Below, one piece after another: positions 1 to 9,410 of a stretch of DNA of 64,000 nt (its first letter is position 1; each line of letters begins with the position of its first letter). Both the position numbers and the translations under genes were made by a program. Where the stretch lies: the NCBI RefSeq assembly GCF_030159855.1, contig NZ_BSNG01000001.1:2046001-2110000 (forward strand), in the 5' to 3' direction. This DNA comes from Devosia yakushimensis. Its GTDB lineage: Bacteria > Pseudomonadota > Alphaproteobacteria > Rhizobiales > Devosiaceae. Below the pieces are notes generated by a model. It was not told where the DNA came from. It saw only the letters and a list, made by a program, of their open reading frames with translations, and ran no database searches.

Positions 1-1
1 G

Positions 2-184
2 GATATTACCGAGCTCGGCTCGGACCTGCCCTCTCCCGGGGAAGGTGCCGAAGTGCTGGGCAATCTGATCGGGGCAGACGACCAGGCTGATGCCGCTGGC
101 ACTATCGGCTACGAAATCCTCACCTCGCTCCGGCAGGGCCGCTACAATCGAAGCTATGTCGGGGACGGAAACCTGCCGGGCTAG
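2..184 (+). CDS. alr: Alanine racemase, C-terminal end (partial)
   Basis: The window opens inside a reading frame of 60 codons that ends at TAG 182-184. The translated end reads like the C-terminal domain of PLP-dependent alanine racemase: a stretch with DITELGSD, then GTIGYEILTSL followed by RYNRSYVG. The IGYEIL(T)SL-x-RY pattern is the usual family terminus. The enzyme interconverts L- and D-alanine for peptidoglycan. Its position directly before radA matches the alr-radA order common in Hyphomicrobiales. The catalytic Lys and Tyr lie outside the window, so only the fragment can be judged. Confidence 0.8.
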   Translation, partial: DITELGSDLPSPGEGAEVLGNLIGADDQADAAGTIGYEILTSLRQGRYNRSYVGDGNLPG

Positions 185-261
185 GTCGTTCGCTATTTGT
201 TCTTGCGAGCGATGCAGTTTGCAGCTAGCCTTCCGGCTTATTGCGCAATCGTGAGTTCCCA

Positions 262-1662
262 TTGGCCAAGTCCCGTTCCTCGTTCATCTGCCAGGCCTGT
301 GGTGCCGTTTCGACCCGGTGGCAGGGGCGCTGCGATTCCTGCGGCGAATGGAACAGCATTGTCGAGGAGCTGACCGATAGCGGCGTCGGCGCCGGTCCCA
401 AATCGGCCAAGGCCAATGGCAAGCCGACCAATCTGGTGCCGCTATCGGGGGAAACCGAAAGCGCCGCGCGCGTCGTCACCGGCATTGCCGAACTGGACCG
501 GGTGACCGGTGGCGGTTTCGTCATGGGCTCGGCGCTGCTGGTGGGTGGCGATCCCGGCATCGGCAAATCGACGCTCCTGCTGCAATCGGCGGCGGCACTG
601 GCCAATAGGGGCAAGCGTGTCGTCTATGTCTCGGGTGAAGAAGCGGTGGCGCAGGTGCGGCTGCGGGCGCAGCGGCTGGGCCTGGGCGAGGCCGAAGTGC
701 TGCTGGCGGCCGAAACCAATGTCGAAATCATCCTGGCGACGCTAGAAAATGGCCCCGCCCCCGATCTTGTCATCATCGATTCGATCCAGACGCTGTGGAC
801 CGACCGCGTCGATAGCGCACCGGGCACCGTAACCCAGGTGCGGACCTCGGCGCAGGCGCTCACCCGCTTTGCCAAGAAAAGCGGCGCGGCGGTGGTGCTG
901 GTCGGCCATGTCACCAAGGATGGGCAGATTGCCGGCCCGCGTGTCGTCGAGCACATGGTCGATGCCGTGCTCTATTTCGAGGGTGACACCAGCCACACAT
1001 TCCGCATTCTGCGCGGCGTCAAGAATCGCTACGGCGCCACCGACGAAATCGGCGTCTTCGCCATGACCGAACTGGGGCTGGAGCAGGTCGCCAACCCCTC
1101 GGCGCTCTTTCTCGATCAGCGCGACGAAGGCGCGGCGGGTTCGGCCGTTTTTGCCGGCATGGAGGGCACGCGCCCCCTGCTGATCGAAATCCAGGCGCTG
1201 GTGGCGCCCTCCCCGCTCGGCACGCCGCGCCGGGCTGTAGTGGGCTGGGACAGCTCGCGCCTCTCCATGGTGCTGGCGGTGCTCGAGACGCGGTGCGGGG
1301 TCCGCATCGGCGCCAACGATATCTATCTCAATGTGGCGGGTGGGCTGAAGATCAACGAGCCCGCGGCCGACTTGGCGGTGGCCGCGGCGCTTATCTCATC
1401 GCTGACCGGTTCTCCGCTGCCCAAGGATTCGGTTTATTTCGGCGAAATTTCATTGGCCGGCGGAGTACGCCCGGTTGCCCATGGCTCGCTCAGGTTGCGC
1501 GAAGCGGGCAAGCTGGGCTTCAAGGCAGTCTCGACCGGCCGACTTGGCAATGCGGACCGCAATAGTGGGCTCGAGGTTTCCGAATTTACCGCATTGGCGG
1601 ACCTGGTGGGCCGTATTGCGGCCAATGGCAAGCCGCGCACGGACGAGCCGGAGCAGTGGTAG
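262..1662 (+). CDS. radA: DNA repair protein RadA
   Basis: RadA is a RecA-related, DnaB-like branch-migration helicase used in recombinational repair. With a TTG start at 262 the protein begins AKSRSSFICQ, the normal family N-terminus; a TTG at 241 would add seven atypical residues. A C4 zinc finger is formed by CxxC pairs near residues 10-13 and 24-27. The Walker A motif GGDPGIGKS lies near 95-103, the RadA-specific KNRYG motif near 260, and a Lon-type C-terminal domain follows. No strong Shine-Dalgarno precedes either TTG, so the start rests on family alignment. It sits between alr and cvpA on the same strand. Confidence 0.95.
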   Translation: MAKSRSSFICQACGAVSTRWQGRCDSCGEWNSIVEELTDSGVGAGPKSAKANGKPTNLVPLSGETESAARVVTGIAELDRVTGGGFVMGSALLVGGDPGIGKSTLLLQSAAALANRGKRVVYVSGEEAVAQVRLRAQRLGLGEAEVLLAAETNVEIILATLENGPAPDLVIIDSIQTLWTDRVDSAPGTVTQVRTSAQALTRFAKKSGAAVVLVGHVTKDGQIAGPRVVEHMVDAVLYFEGDTSHTFRILRGVKNRYGATDEIGVFAMTELGLEQVANPSALFLDQRDEGAAGSAVFAGMEGTRPLLIEIQALVAPSPLGTPRRAVVGWDSSRLSMVLAVLETRCGVRIGANDIYLNVAGGLKINEPAADLAVAAALISSLTGSPLPKDSVYFGEISLAGGVRPVAHGSLRLREAGKLGFKAVSTGRLGNADRNSGLEVSEFTALADLVGRIAANGKPRTDEPEQW

Positions 1663-1791
1663 GGGCGCGACAGTTCACGGCTTTCTGGGAAGATCGCACA
1701 TGCCGAGTGCCGTAAGCCTTGGCTTTGCAACACAAAGCGGCTAAACGAAGCCCAAGAAGCCGGGGCGGCAACTGGAGCTAAGCGAAGACAT

Positions 1792-2427
1792 ATGCTGACA
1801 GCGTTCGACGTTGGTGTTGGTGTGCTGGTGCTGATTTCGGCAATTCTGGCCACCGCGCGGGGCCTGACCCGCGAAGTCCTGTCGCTGGCGACCTGGGCCG
1901 GTTCGGCCGCCATCGCCATCTATATGTGGCAGTACCATCCCGAAATCGCCCGGCAATATATTGCCGAGCAGATCGTTGCCGATATCGCCACGGTAGTCGT
2001 CACTTTCATCGTCGCGCTGATCGTGCTGCATCTTCTGACCATGCGTATCGCCGATTTCGTGGTCGACAGCCGCGTTGGCCCGATCGACCGTACTTTGGGT
2101 TTTGCCTTCGGCGTGCTGCGCGGCATCCTGATCGCCATTGTCATCACCATTTTCGGCACCTGGCTGCTGCCCAACAATCTGCCGCCCTGGGCCGCACAGT
2201 CGCAATCGCTGCCGCATCTGCAAAATATGGGCAACACGCTGATTTCCATGCTGCCCGAAGGGCTTGAGCAGCAGGTCACCGAGATTCTCAAGGGCGGCAC
2301 GGGGCTGACCGAGGATCCCGAGTCGGCGCCTGCGCCGGTGGATGAGGGCACGGATGCGACCGAAGATGGCAGCATTCCGTCGACTGAGCCGGCCGTTCCG
2401 CCTGCTCCTGTTGCGCCCGGCGCGTGA
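1792..2427 (+). CDS. cvpA: CvpA family membrane protein
   Basis: This 211-residue protein has four hydrophobic segments in its first 130 residues, opening with DVGVGVLVLISAILATARGL, the usual CvpA pattern. CvpA proteins are inner-membrane proteins first linked to colicin V production and often found next to purF, as here. The C-terminal 50 residues are acidic then Pro/Ala-rich (ending PPAPVAPGA) and probably form a disordered tail, longer than in enterobacterial CvpA. It lies about 130 bp after radA and 167 bp before purF. The molecular function in alphaproteobacteria is not established. Confidence 0.88.
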   Translation: MLTAFDVGVGVLVLISAILATARGLTREVLSLATWAGSAAIAIYMWQYHPEIARQYIAEQIVADIATVVVTFIVALIVLHLLTMRIADFVVDSRVGPIDRTLGFAFGVLRGILIAIVITIFGTWLLPNNLPPWAAQSQSLPHLQNMGNTLISMLPEGLEQQVTEILKGGTGLTEDPESAPAPVDEGTDATEDGSIPSTEPAVPPAPVAPGA

Positions 2428-2444
2428 CGGATTGATCATTTTCC

Positions 2445-2465
2445 GGTGAGCGCATGGCGCTCGCC
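2445..2465 (+). other. Hairpin between cvpA and purF
   Basis: GGTGAGCGC, loop ATG, GCGCTCGCC forms a nine-base stem with one G-T pair, starting 18 bp after the cvpA stop. There is no T-run after it, so intrinsic termination is uncertain. It could attenuate read-through into purF. Confidence 0.35.
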
Positions 2466-2594
2466 ACAACCCTGACCCTTTGTAACGACAATGGTCGGGA
2501 ACACCAATTTGGGCTAAGGCGTAGGCCGATATCGCGCTATGCACGGCCCTGTCGCCATTGGCGACGACAGTTCTGCGGTTGAGGCAGCATTGGC

Positions 2595-4097
2595 ATGGAG
2601 AGCCCGGTGAACCATCCGAGCGACGATTCTTTCGATCTCAATGGCGACACGCTGCATGAAGAGTGCGGCGTGTTTGGCATTTTGGGGCACAATGATGCCT
2701 CGACGCTGACCGCGCTGGGCCTGCATGCCTTGCAGCATCGCGGCCAGGAAGCGGCTGGTATAGTCAGCTTCGACGGCAAGCAGTTCTATACCGAAAAACG
2801 CATGGGCCTGGTGGGTGACCATTATACCGACCCGGCACTCTTGGCCCGGCTGCCCGGCGCCATCGCCATCGGCCATACGCGCTATTCGACCACCGGGGAA
2901 GTCGCCCTGCGCAATGTGCAGCCGCTGTTTGCCGAGCTCGAGGCGGGCGGGATCGCCATTGCCCATAACGGCAATTTCACCAATGGGCTGACGCTGCGCC
3001 GGCAGATCATCGCTACCGGCGCCATCTGCCAATCCACCTCGGATACCGAAGTGGTGCTGCATCTGGTGGCTCGCTCGCGCCATTCCTCGACGACGGACCG
3101 CTTCATCGACGCCATCCGGCAGATGGAAGGCGGCTATGCCATGCTGGCCATGACCCGCACCAAGCTGATCGCCGCGCGCGATCCGGTGGGCATTCGTCCG
3201 CTGGTGATGGGCGAACTCGATGGCAAGCCGATTTTCTGCTCGGAAACCTGCGCGCTGGACATGATCGGTGCCAAATATATCCGCGACGTGGAAAATGGCG
3301 AAGTCATCATCTGCGAAATCCAGCCGGATGGCTCGATCAGCGTGGATGCACGCAAGCAGGCCCGCCCGGCCCCCGAGCGGCCGTGCCTGTTCGAATATGT
3401 CTATTTCGCCCGTCCGGATTCGGTCGTGGCGGGGCGCAACGTCTATTCGGCGCGCAAGCGCATGGGCATCAACCTCGCCAAGGAGGCGCCGGTCGAGGCC
3501 GATGTCGTGGTGCCGGTGCCCGATGGCGGCACGCCGGCGGCTATCGGCTATGCCCAGCAGAGCGGTATCCCGTTCGAGCTTGGCATCATCCGCAACCATT
3601 ATGTGGGCCGCACCTTTATCGAGCCGACCCAGTCGATCCGCGCCTTCGGCGTCAAGCTCAAGCATTCGGCCAATCGCGCCGAAATCGAGGGCAAGCGCGT
3701 CATCCTGGTCGACGATTCGATCGTGCGCGGCACGACTTCGCTCAAGATCGTGCAGATGATCCGCGATGCCGGGGCGACCGAGGTGCATCTACGGGTTGCC
3801 AGCCCGATGATCTTCTTTTCGGACTATTACGGCATCGACACACCCGACCCGGAAAAGCTCCTCGCCAACCAGCACGACAATCTGGAATCGATGTGCAAAT
3901 TCATCGGCGCGGATTCGCTGGCGTTCCTGTCCATTGACGGCCTCTACGACGCCGTGGGCGGCGAGCCGCGCAATCCCCAGGCGCCGCAATTCACCGATCA
4001 TTATTTTACCGGCGACTATCCGACACAGTTGACCGATCTCAATGGCCGCGCCAAGAACGAGCCGAAACATATCTCCCTGCTTAAAGAGGCCGGTTAA
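2595..4097 (+). CDS. purF: Amidophosphoribosyltransferase (PurF)
   Basis: PurF catalyses the first committed step of purine synthesis, transferring the glutamine amide to PRPP to make phosphoribosylamine. The Ntn-type glutaminase nucleophile is Cys24 in HEECGVFGI; with residues before it, the protein is expected to be made as a propeptide. The PRPP-binding loop VILVDDSIVRGTT lies near residue 370. The length of 500 residues is normal. The start could be ATG 2595 or GTG 2607. The stop overlaps the next start as TAATG, indicating translational coupling to the dehydrogenase gene. Confidence 0.97.
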   Translation: MESPVNHPSDDSFDLNGDTLHEECGVFGILGHNDASTLTALGLHALQHRGQEAAGIVSFDGKQFYTEKRMGLVGDHYTDPALLARLPGAIAIGHTRYSTTGEVALRNVQPLFAELEAGGIAIAHNGNFTNGLTLRRQIIATGAICQSTSDTEVVLHLVARSRHSSTTDRFIDAIRQMEGGYAMLAMTRTKLIAARDPVGIRPLVMGELDGKPIFCSETCALDMIGAKYIRDVENGEVIICEIQPDGSISVDARKQARPAPERPCLFEYVYFARPDSVVAGRNVYSARKRMGINLAKEAPVEADVVVPVPDGGTPAAIGYAQQSGIPFELGIIRNHYVGRTFIEPTQSIRAFGVKLKHSANRAEIEGKRVILVDDSIVRGTTSLKIVQMIRDAGATEVHLRVASPMIFFSDYYGIDTPDPEKLLANQHDNLESMCKFIGADSLAFLSIDGLYDAVGGEPRNPQAPQFTDHYFTGDYPTQLTDLNGRAKNEPKHISLLKEAG

Positions 4098-4831
4098 TGG
4101 CTGTATCCAATGACCTTGCCGGCAAGGTCATCCTCGTCACCGGTGCCTCGCGTGGCATCGGCTATGCAAGCGCCATCGAAGCGGCCCGGCGCGGCGCCCA
4201 TGTGGTTGCGGTCGCCCGCACCGTGGGGGGCCTGGAAGAGCTGGACGACGAAATCCAGGACCTGGGCTCATCGACCACCCTGGTTCCGCTCGACCTGCGC
4301 GATGGCGACGCCATCGACCGGCTCGGCGCTGCCATTTTCGAGCGTTGGGGCGCGCTGGACGGGCTCGTCGCCAATGCTGGCCAACTCGGCGTACTGAGTC
4401 CCCTGCCCCATGTGTCGCCGGAAGATTTCGAGAAGGTGATGGCGGTCAATGTGACGGCCAATTACCGTCTGTTGCGCTCCTGCGATCTGTTGCTGCGGCA
4501 GGCCGATGCCGGGCGCGCGGTTTTCGTTTCGTCTTCGTCGGCCCGTTCCGCGCGGCCCTATTGGGGCCTTTATGCAGCCAGCAAGGCGGCCGTGGACGCC
4601 ATGGTCAAATCCTATGCCGGCGAGGTCGAGCAGACCAAGGTTCGGGTCAATGTGTTCTATCCCGGCGCCGTGCGCACGGCGATGCGAGCCAAGGCCATGC
4701 CGGGCGAAGATCCGGCAACGCTGCCCGCACCCGCCGATATCGCGCCCAAGCTGGTTGATCTGCTGAGCCCGGCTCTCAAGCAGAATGGCAAGCTGTTCGA
4801 TATGAGCACCGGCGCCTTCGAGGAGATTTGA
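4097..4831 (+). CDS. SDR family NAD(P)-dependent oxidoreductase
   Basis: This 244-residue protein is a classical short-chain dehydrogenase. It shows the Rossmann glycine motif TGASRGIG near residue 16, the NAG motif (VANAGQLG) near 92, and the catalytic Ser / YxxxK set (SSSSARS, then YAASK) near 145-160. The substrate cannot be told from sequence. It overlaps the purF stop by one base and is followed by a strong terminator, so it closes the purF transcription unit. This purF-SDR pairing is common in Hyphomicrobiales. Confidence 0.9.
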   Translation: MAVSNDLAGKVILVTGASRGIGYASAIEAARRGAHVVAVARTVGGLEELDDEIQDLGSSTTLVPLDLRDGDAIDRLGAAIFERWGALDGLVANAGQLGVLSPLPHVSPEDFEKVMAVNVTANYRLLRSCDLLLRQADAGRAVFVSSSSARSARPYWGLYAASKAAVDAMVKSYAGEVEQTKVRVNVFYPGAVRTAMRAKAMPGEDPATLPAPADIAPKLVDLLSPALKQNGKLFDMSTGAFEEI

Positions 4832-4854
4832 GGGCCGGCACAGAGCCAAACAAA

Positions 4855-4883
4855 AAGGGCGCCGCGAGGCGCCCTTGGTTTTT
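4855..4883 (+). terminator. Bidirectional rho-independent terminator
   Basis: A perfect nine-base stem AAGGGCGCC / GGCGCCCTT with loop GCGA is flanked by an A-run on the left and TTTTT on the right (4879-4883). It sits between the convergent SDR (+) and CNNM (-) genes and should terminate both. Confidence 0.9.
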
Positions 4884-4896
4884 ATGCCGGCCGTTG

Positions 4897-6174
4897 CTAG
4901 TCCAGCTGCGTCATCAATATCTTGTCGATGCGGCGGCCATCGAGGTCGAGCACCTCGAATTTCCAGCCATTGTGCTCGAAGGTCTCACCCACCGCCGGCA
5001 GGCGGTTGATGATCGAGAGTACATAACCCGCGACCGTTTCGAACTTGGCATCCTTGGGGATGCTGACTTTGAGCTTTTCGCTGAACTCGTCGACCGGCAT
5101 CCAGCCGGCCACCAGCCAGGAACCGTCCTCGCGCCGGACCAGGGCCGGATCGTCGCCGGTTTCTTCCTGGAAGACGCCGGTAATGACCTCGAGAATGTCG
5201 GCCGAGGTCACGATACCCTCAAAGTGCCCGTATTCATCGACCACCAGGGCCATATGCACGGTGGCATTGCGGATGGCCCGGACCACATCGAGCGCATCGG
5301 CATGGTCCATCACAACAGGCACGGGCTGGACGAATTTGCGCACGTCCAGCGGCTGTCCATTGGCAAAGACGCTGATGATATCCTTGATCGCCACGACGCC
5401 GATAATGGAGTCGGCATCGCCATCCTGCACCAATAGGCGCGAGCGGTGGGTGCTCAGGATGGTCTTGCGGATTTCATCGCTGTCATCGGCCAGGTCGATC
5501 ACGTCGACATCGAGACGCGGCGTCATCAGACCCCGGGCCGAACGGTCGGCCAGGCGCATGACGCCCGAAATCATCGAGTGCTCGTCGCTTTCGATAATAC
5601 CGGTCGTAGCCGCCTCGGCGATGATGGTCTTGACCTCTTCCTCGGTCACCTTCTCTTCGGATTCCTGGCCCTGACCCAGCAGAGCCAGCACGGCCTTGCC
5701 CGACACATCGAGGATGAAGACGATGGGCGAACCGATGGCGGCCAGCAGCTTCATGCCAGGCGCCACGCGCGACGCGACGCCTTCCGGATCGCGCAGGGCG
5801 ATCTGCTTGGGCACCAGTTCGCCCAGGATCAGCGAGATATAGGTGATGACGACGACCACGACGCCAACGCCCAGCACATCGGCCACGCTGCCGGCGACGC
5901 CGATATCGCGCAGCCATTCGGTGAGGCGCAGGCCAAGCGTGGCGCCGGAGAAGGCGCCGGAGAGAATGCCGACCAGCGTAATGCCGATCTGGACCGAGGA
6001 CAGGAATTTGCCGGGGTCTTCGGCGAGGCGGATGGCCGTGGCGGCCCCCTTGTTACCCTGATCGGCCATGGCGCGCAGGCGCGCGGGCCGGGACGAAACG
6101 ACTGCCAGTTCGGACATCGCCAACACGCCGTTGACGATAGTGAGAACGACGACGATCAATATTTCTGCGAACAA
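4897..6174 (-). CDS. CNNM/CBS-domain hemolysin family membrane protein
   Basis: The protein has an N-terminal DUF21/CNNM transmembrane domain of about 190 residues (opening EILIVVVLTIVNGVLAMSEL), a pair of CBS domains (about 210-330), and a C-terminal CorC_HlyC transporter-associated domain ending RRIDKILMTQLD. Relatives are implicated in Mg2+/Co2+ efflux and are loosely called hemolysins. A TTG at 6174 gives the normal family N-terminus; the frame extends to another TTG at 6231 that adds 19 non-hydrophobic residues. It lies downstream of der on the same strand but with its own gap. Confidence 0.88.
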   Translation of the reverse strand: MFAEILIVVVLTIVNGVLAMSELAVVSSRPARLRAMADQGNKGAATAIRLAEDPGKFLSSVQIGITLVGILSGAFSGATLGLRLTEWLRDIGVAGSVADVLGVGVVVVVITYISLILGELVPKQIALRDPEGVASRVAPGMKLLAAIGSPIVFILDVSGKAVLALLGQGQESEEKVTEEEVKTIIAEAATTGIIESDEHSMISGVMRLADRSARGLMTPRLDVDVIDLADDSDEIRKTILSTHRSRLLVQDGDADSIIGVVAIKDIISVFANGQPLDVRKFVQPVPVVMDHADALDVVRAIRNATVHMALVVDEYGHFEGIVTSADILEVITGVFQEETGDDPALVRREDGSWLVAGWMPVDEFSEKLKVSIPKDAKFETVAGYVLSIINRLPAVGETFEHNGWKFEVLDLDGRRIDKILMTQLD

Positions 6175-6310
6175 GATCTCAACAATGGATGCGGCCCCGC
6201 ACTCAGCATCGGGTCGCTTAAGGATCGGCAATATAGCGGCAATCGCGTGCGATGCGCCATGGCGCCGGACAAAATGTCGCTAGGCGGCCAAAACGCCGCC
6301 CGCACCGGGC

Positions 6311-7762
6311 CTATCCGATCTTGCGCTTGGTCTTGTCGTTATAGGGATTGTCGCCGCCCGAGCGCACCCAGAGACGAATCGGGGTGCCTTGAATGTCGAA
6401 GGCTTCGCGCAGGCCGTTGACCAGATAACGCTGATAGGCCATCGGCAGTGCCTCGGGGCGCGAGGCAAAGAGGATGAAGCTCGGTGGCCTTGTCTTGGCC
6501 TGCGTCATGTAGCGCAGCTTGAGGCGGCGGCCCGACACGGCCGGAGGCGGATGGCTTTCGACCATGCCGGTCAGCCAGCGATTGAGGCGGGCAGTGGAGA
6601 CATGGGAGTTCCAGCTGCGCTCGATCTTGAAGATGGCGTCCATCAGCTTGTCGATATTGCGGCCAGTCAGTCCGGACAGGGTGACCAGCGGCACGCCGCG
6701 CAATTGCGGCAGCAGGCGCTCACAGGCCTCCTTGAGCGAGGCCAGCGCGGTGTTCTTGTCCTCGACCAGATCCCATTTATTGACCGCAATGACCAAGGCG
6801 CGGCCCTCGCGCTCGACGAGATCGGCCAGGGCCAGGTCCTGCTTTTCGAAGGGAATGGTAGCGTCGAGCATCAGCACGACGACTTCGGCATATTGGATGG
6901 AGCGCAGACTATCGCCCACCGCCAGCTTTTCCAGCTTCTCGGTAACCCGAGAACGGCGGCGGATGCCAGCCGTGTCCACGAGGTTGATCGTCCGGCCTTC
7001 CCATTCCCAGGGCACCAGAATGCTGTCGCGGGTGATGCCGGCCTCGGGGCCGACAAGCACGCGCTCTTCGCCCACCATGCGGTTGATCAGGGTGGATTTG
7101 CCGGCATTGGGGCGGCCGACAATGGCGACGTTGAGGTAGCGCCTGGGATTCCAGCGGAGCGTCGCTTCCTCGCCTTCGCCCTCAAGCATGTCCTCGGTGA
7201 TGTCGACATCGACCTCGGGCATCTCGTCGAGATCGGCGATCGCCTCGGCTTCCTTGTTGGCCTCGGCCACGTCGATCGCCTTGGAGACGATGGAATAGAG
7301 TTCGGACAGGCCCAGGCCATGTTCGGCCGATAGCGGGATCGGCTCGCCGAAGCCGAGCTTGAAGGCCTCGACCAGCCCTGCCTCGGCGGCGCTGCTTTCC
7401 GCCTTGTTGCCCACCAGATGCACATCCTTGCCGGCCTTGCGCAGCACCTGCGCGAAACGCTGGTCCAGCGGCACCACGCCGGCGCGGGCGTCGATCATGA
7501 ACAGAATGACGTCGGCTTCCTTGATCGCCAGCTCGGTCTGCTGGCGCATGCGGTCTTCGAGGCTGCCATCGGTGACGTCCTCGTAACCGGCCGTATCGAG
7601 GATACGGAAGGTGAGATCGGCAATGCGCCCCTCGGCCTCGCGACGGTCGCGGGTCACGCCGGGCGTGTCATCGACCAGCGCGATCTTGCGACCGACCAGG
7701 CGGTTGAAAAGGGTCGATTTGCCGACATTTGGGCGACCGACAATGGCAACGGTAACCGTCAT
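6311..7762 (-). CDS. der: Ribosome biogenesis GTPase Der (EngA)
   Basis: Der is a double-GTPase essential for 50S subunit maturation. Both G domains are visible: the first P-loop GRPNVGKSTL near residue 8, with DTPGVTRD and NKAE; and the second GRPNAGKSTL near residue 217, with DTAGIRRR and NKWD. A C-terminal KH-like domain ends in a basic tail (YNDKTKRKIG). At 483 residues it is slightly longer than E. coli Der because of an acidic linker between the G domains (DLDEMPEVDVDITEDMLEGE). It follows the TPR gene by 36 bp and is probably co-transcribed with it. Confidence 0.96.
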   Translation of the reverse strand: MTVTVAIVGRPNVGKSTLFNRLVGRKIALVDDTPGVTRDRREAEGRIADLTFRILDTAGYEDVTDGSLEDRMRQQTELAIKEADVILFMIDARAGVVPLDQRFAQVLRKAGKDVHLVGNKAESSAAEAGLVEAFKLGFGEPIPLSAEHGLGLSELYSIVSKAIDVAEANKEAEAIADLDEMPEVDVDITEDMLEGEGEEATLRWNPRRYLNVAIVGRPNAGKSTLINRMVGEERVLVGPEAGITRDSILVPWEWEGRTINLVDTAGIRRRSRVTEKLEKLAVGDSLRSIQYAEVVVLMLDATIPFEKQDLALADLVEREGRALVIAVNKWDLVEDKNTALASLKEACERLLPQLRGVPLVTLSGLTGRNIDKLMDAIFKIERSWNSHVSTARLNRWLTGMVESHPPPAVSGRRLKLRYMTQAKTRPPSFILFASRPEALPMAYQRYLVNGLREAFDIQGTPIRLWVRSGGDNPYNDKTKRKIG

Positions 7763-7798
7763 GACAGCGTGTTCCGATCAGGCAGAATCCGGCCGGCC

Positions 7799-8623
7799 CT
7801 ATTCAAGGGCAGGTTCGGTCTCGTTGGTGGCGGCGGGCTCGGCCGGCGCCGCGGGCGCAGGCGTTGCTGCCGGTGCAGCGGCGGGCTCGGCCGCGGTGGC
7901 CGGAGCATCCTCGCTGACGATTTGGTCGATGGCGGTGGCGGCGTTCTCGGCCGCGCCAGGTGCGGTGATGGCGCCTTCCGACAGCAATTGGGCCAGATAA
8001 TAGCCCATGCGATTGCGCGTGGTGCTCTGCGACAGAGGATCGTTGACGACCGCCTCGAAGCTTGCCTGCGCGGCGGCAAAGTCGCCGGCCTTATATTGCG
8101 CCAGTCCCAAGGCCTCACGGGCGGCGTTGCGCAGCGGGTTTCCTTCGGTGGCAATGGTTTCGATGCGCGACTGCACGTCGGCCAGCGAACCGCTGTCGAT
8201 CAGCAGATTGCCGGCAAGAACCAGCGCCAGCTCGCGCAGCCGGACATTGTCCAGCGAGCTCGAAAGCGCATCATAGGCAGCCACGGCCTCGGCCGTCTTG
8301 CCTTCCTTGGCGAGCACGCCGGCCTTGCGGAACTCGGCCAGCATCGGATAGCGGCCCGAACCATCGGCGATGACTTTGTCGAGCGCAGTCTGCGCTGCAG
8401 GCAGGTCGCCGCCCTCGATCAGATCGAATGCCGCATAAAGCTCATCCGAGGACTGCGCGGCATTGTTGGAATGATACCAGCTCCAGCCTTCGTTCACGGC
8501 GACCAGGACAACAACAGCCACAGCGGCGCCGATGACATAGGGCGCGAAGCGGCGCCAGAAGGCGCGCATGCGATCGGAGCGGAGCTCCTCGTCGACTTCG
8601 CGGAAAATGTTGTCCTGAGACAT
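7799..8623 (-). CDS. Tetratricopeptide-repeat membrane protein (YfgM-like)
   Basis: Starting at ATG 8623, the protein begins SQDNIFREVDEELRSDRMRA, has one membrane helix near residues 27-43 (VIGAAVAVVVLVAVNEGW), then a helical TPR-like domain and an Ala/Pro-rich tail. This matches the DUF2133/YfgM-type proteins that sit next to der in many proteobacteria, where YfgM acts with the SecYEG-PpiD periplasmic chaperone network. The position just upstream of der supports this. An upstream start at 8731 would add 36 arginine-rich residues and is less likely. Confidence 0.82.
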   Translation of the reverse strand: MSQDNIFREVDEELRSDRMRAFWRRFAPYVIGAAVAVVVLVAVNEGWSWYHSNNAAQSSDELYAAFDLIEGGDLPAAQTALDKVIADGSGRYPMLAEFRKAGVLAKEGKTAEAVAAYDALSSSLDNVRLRELALVLAGNLLIDSGSLADVQSRIETIATEGNPLRNAAREALGLAQYKAGDFAAAQASFEAVVNDPLSQSTTRNRMGYYLAQLLSEGAITAPGAAENAATAIDQIVSEDAPATAAEPAAAPAATPAPAAPAEPAATNETEPALE

Positions 8624-8705
8624 GGATGGCCTGACGTCACATATGAATTGGGGCGCACGTTTAGCACGGTGCCGGGGGAATGCAAATGCGCGGTTGTCTT
8701 GGCTA

Positions 8706-9323
8706 CTAGCGGCCGAGCTGCCATTCCCCAAGACATTCCGGCCTGGGCTCGCCCAAAGTGGTCCGGACCAGCCAGAATTGCCGCACGCTCCAACGGAAAG
8801 GCCGGGTTAACAGGAGCTCGGAAACGCTGCCGGTGCCATACCACAAGGTGACATGCGGCACAGTGCTCGAGGCGCCGGCCTTGAGGCCGTGCCGCAAGAT
8901 TTCGCGGCGGAGGCTGGCATGGAGCGCCACGACCTCGCGCTGCCCCGTCGTGCAGGTCAGAACCGTCGGCCGCTGGCGCCGGTCACCACGTCCCGTCTGC
9001 CGACCCCATGTGATGAGCCTATCGAAAGACACATCAAATCGCGGGTGACGGATGGCATCGCCAATTTCGAGCGCGGTATCGAGATCGTCGAACGACCCCT
9101 CCTCGCCCTCCCCCAGTCCATTGAGCGAGGCATGTATTCGCCCTGCCCGGACGGGCCGTCTTGCGCCATGGCGACGCGACATGCGCAAAGCGAAGTATTC
9201 CATATCCTGCGCCAGTGCCGGCGGCGGCAGGAGCGTGAAATACCAGCGATGCGTCGGAAACGACCGTCCGGGCTGCGCCAGCATGGGCGCGCCGCCACCA
9301 AACAGATCAAGCTGCATATCCAT
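8706..9323 (-). CDS. 2'-5' RNA ligase family protein (2H phosphoesterase)
   Basis: The protein carries two H-x-(S/T) motifs, HASLNG near residue 62 and HVTLWYG near residue 155, the signature of the 2H phosphoesterase/ligase superfamily (ThpR-like RNA 2',3'-cyclic phosphodiesterases). ATG 9323 (KMDMQLDLFGG) is preferred; the frame runs upstream to 9404 with residues not typical of the family. It stands alone on the minus strand between the TPR gene and a DHFR-like gene. The natural substrate is unknown. Confidence 0.8.
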   Translation of the reverse strand: MDMQLDLFGGGAPMLAQPGRSFPTHRWYFTLLPPPALAQDMEYFALRMSRRHGARRPVRAGRIHASLNGLGEGEEGSFDDLDTALEIGDAIRHPRFDVSFDRLITWGRQTGRGDRRQRPTVLTCTTGQREVVALHASLRREILRHGLKAGASSTVPHVTLWYGTGSVSELLLTRPFRWSVRQFWLVRTTLGEPRPECLGEWQLGR

Positions 9324-9410
9324 TTTGACCCGCCATTCGTTCTCTATTTGTTCTTTTTTAGAACGACAGAACGGGCCGGTCAATGCCGCCAGCGGATAAA
9401 ACACAACCGA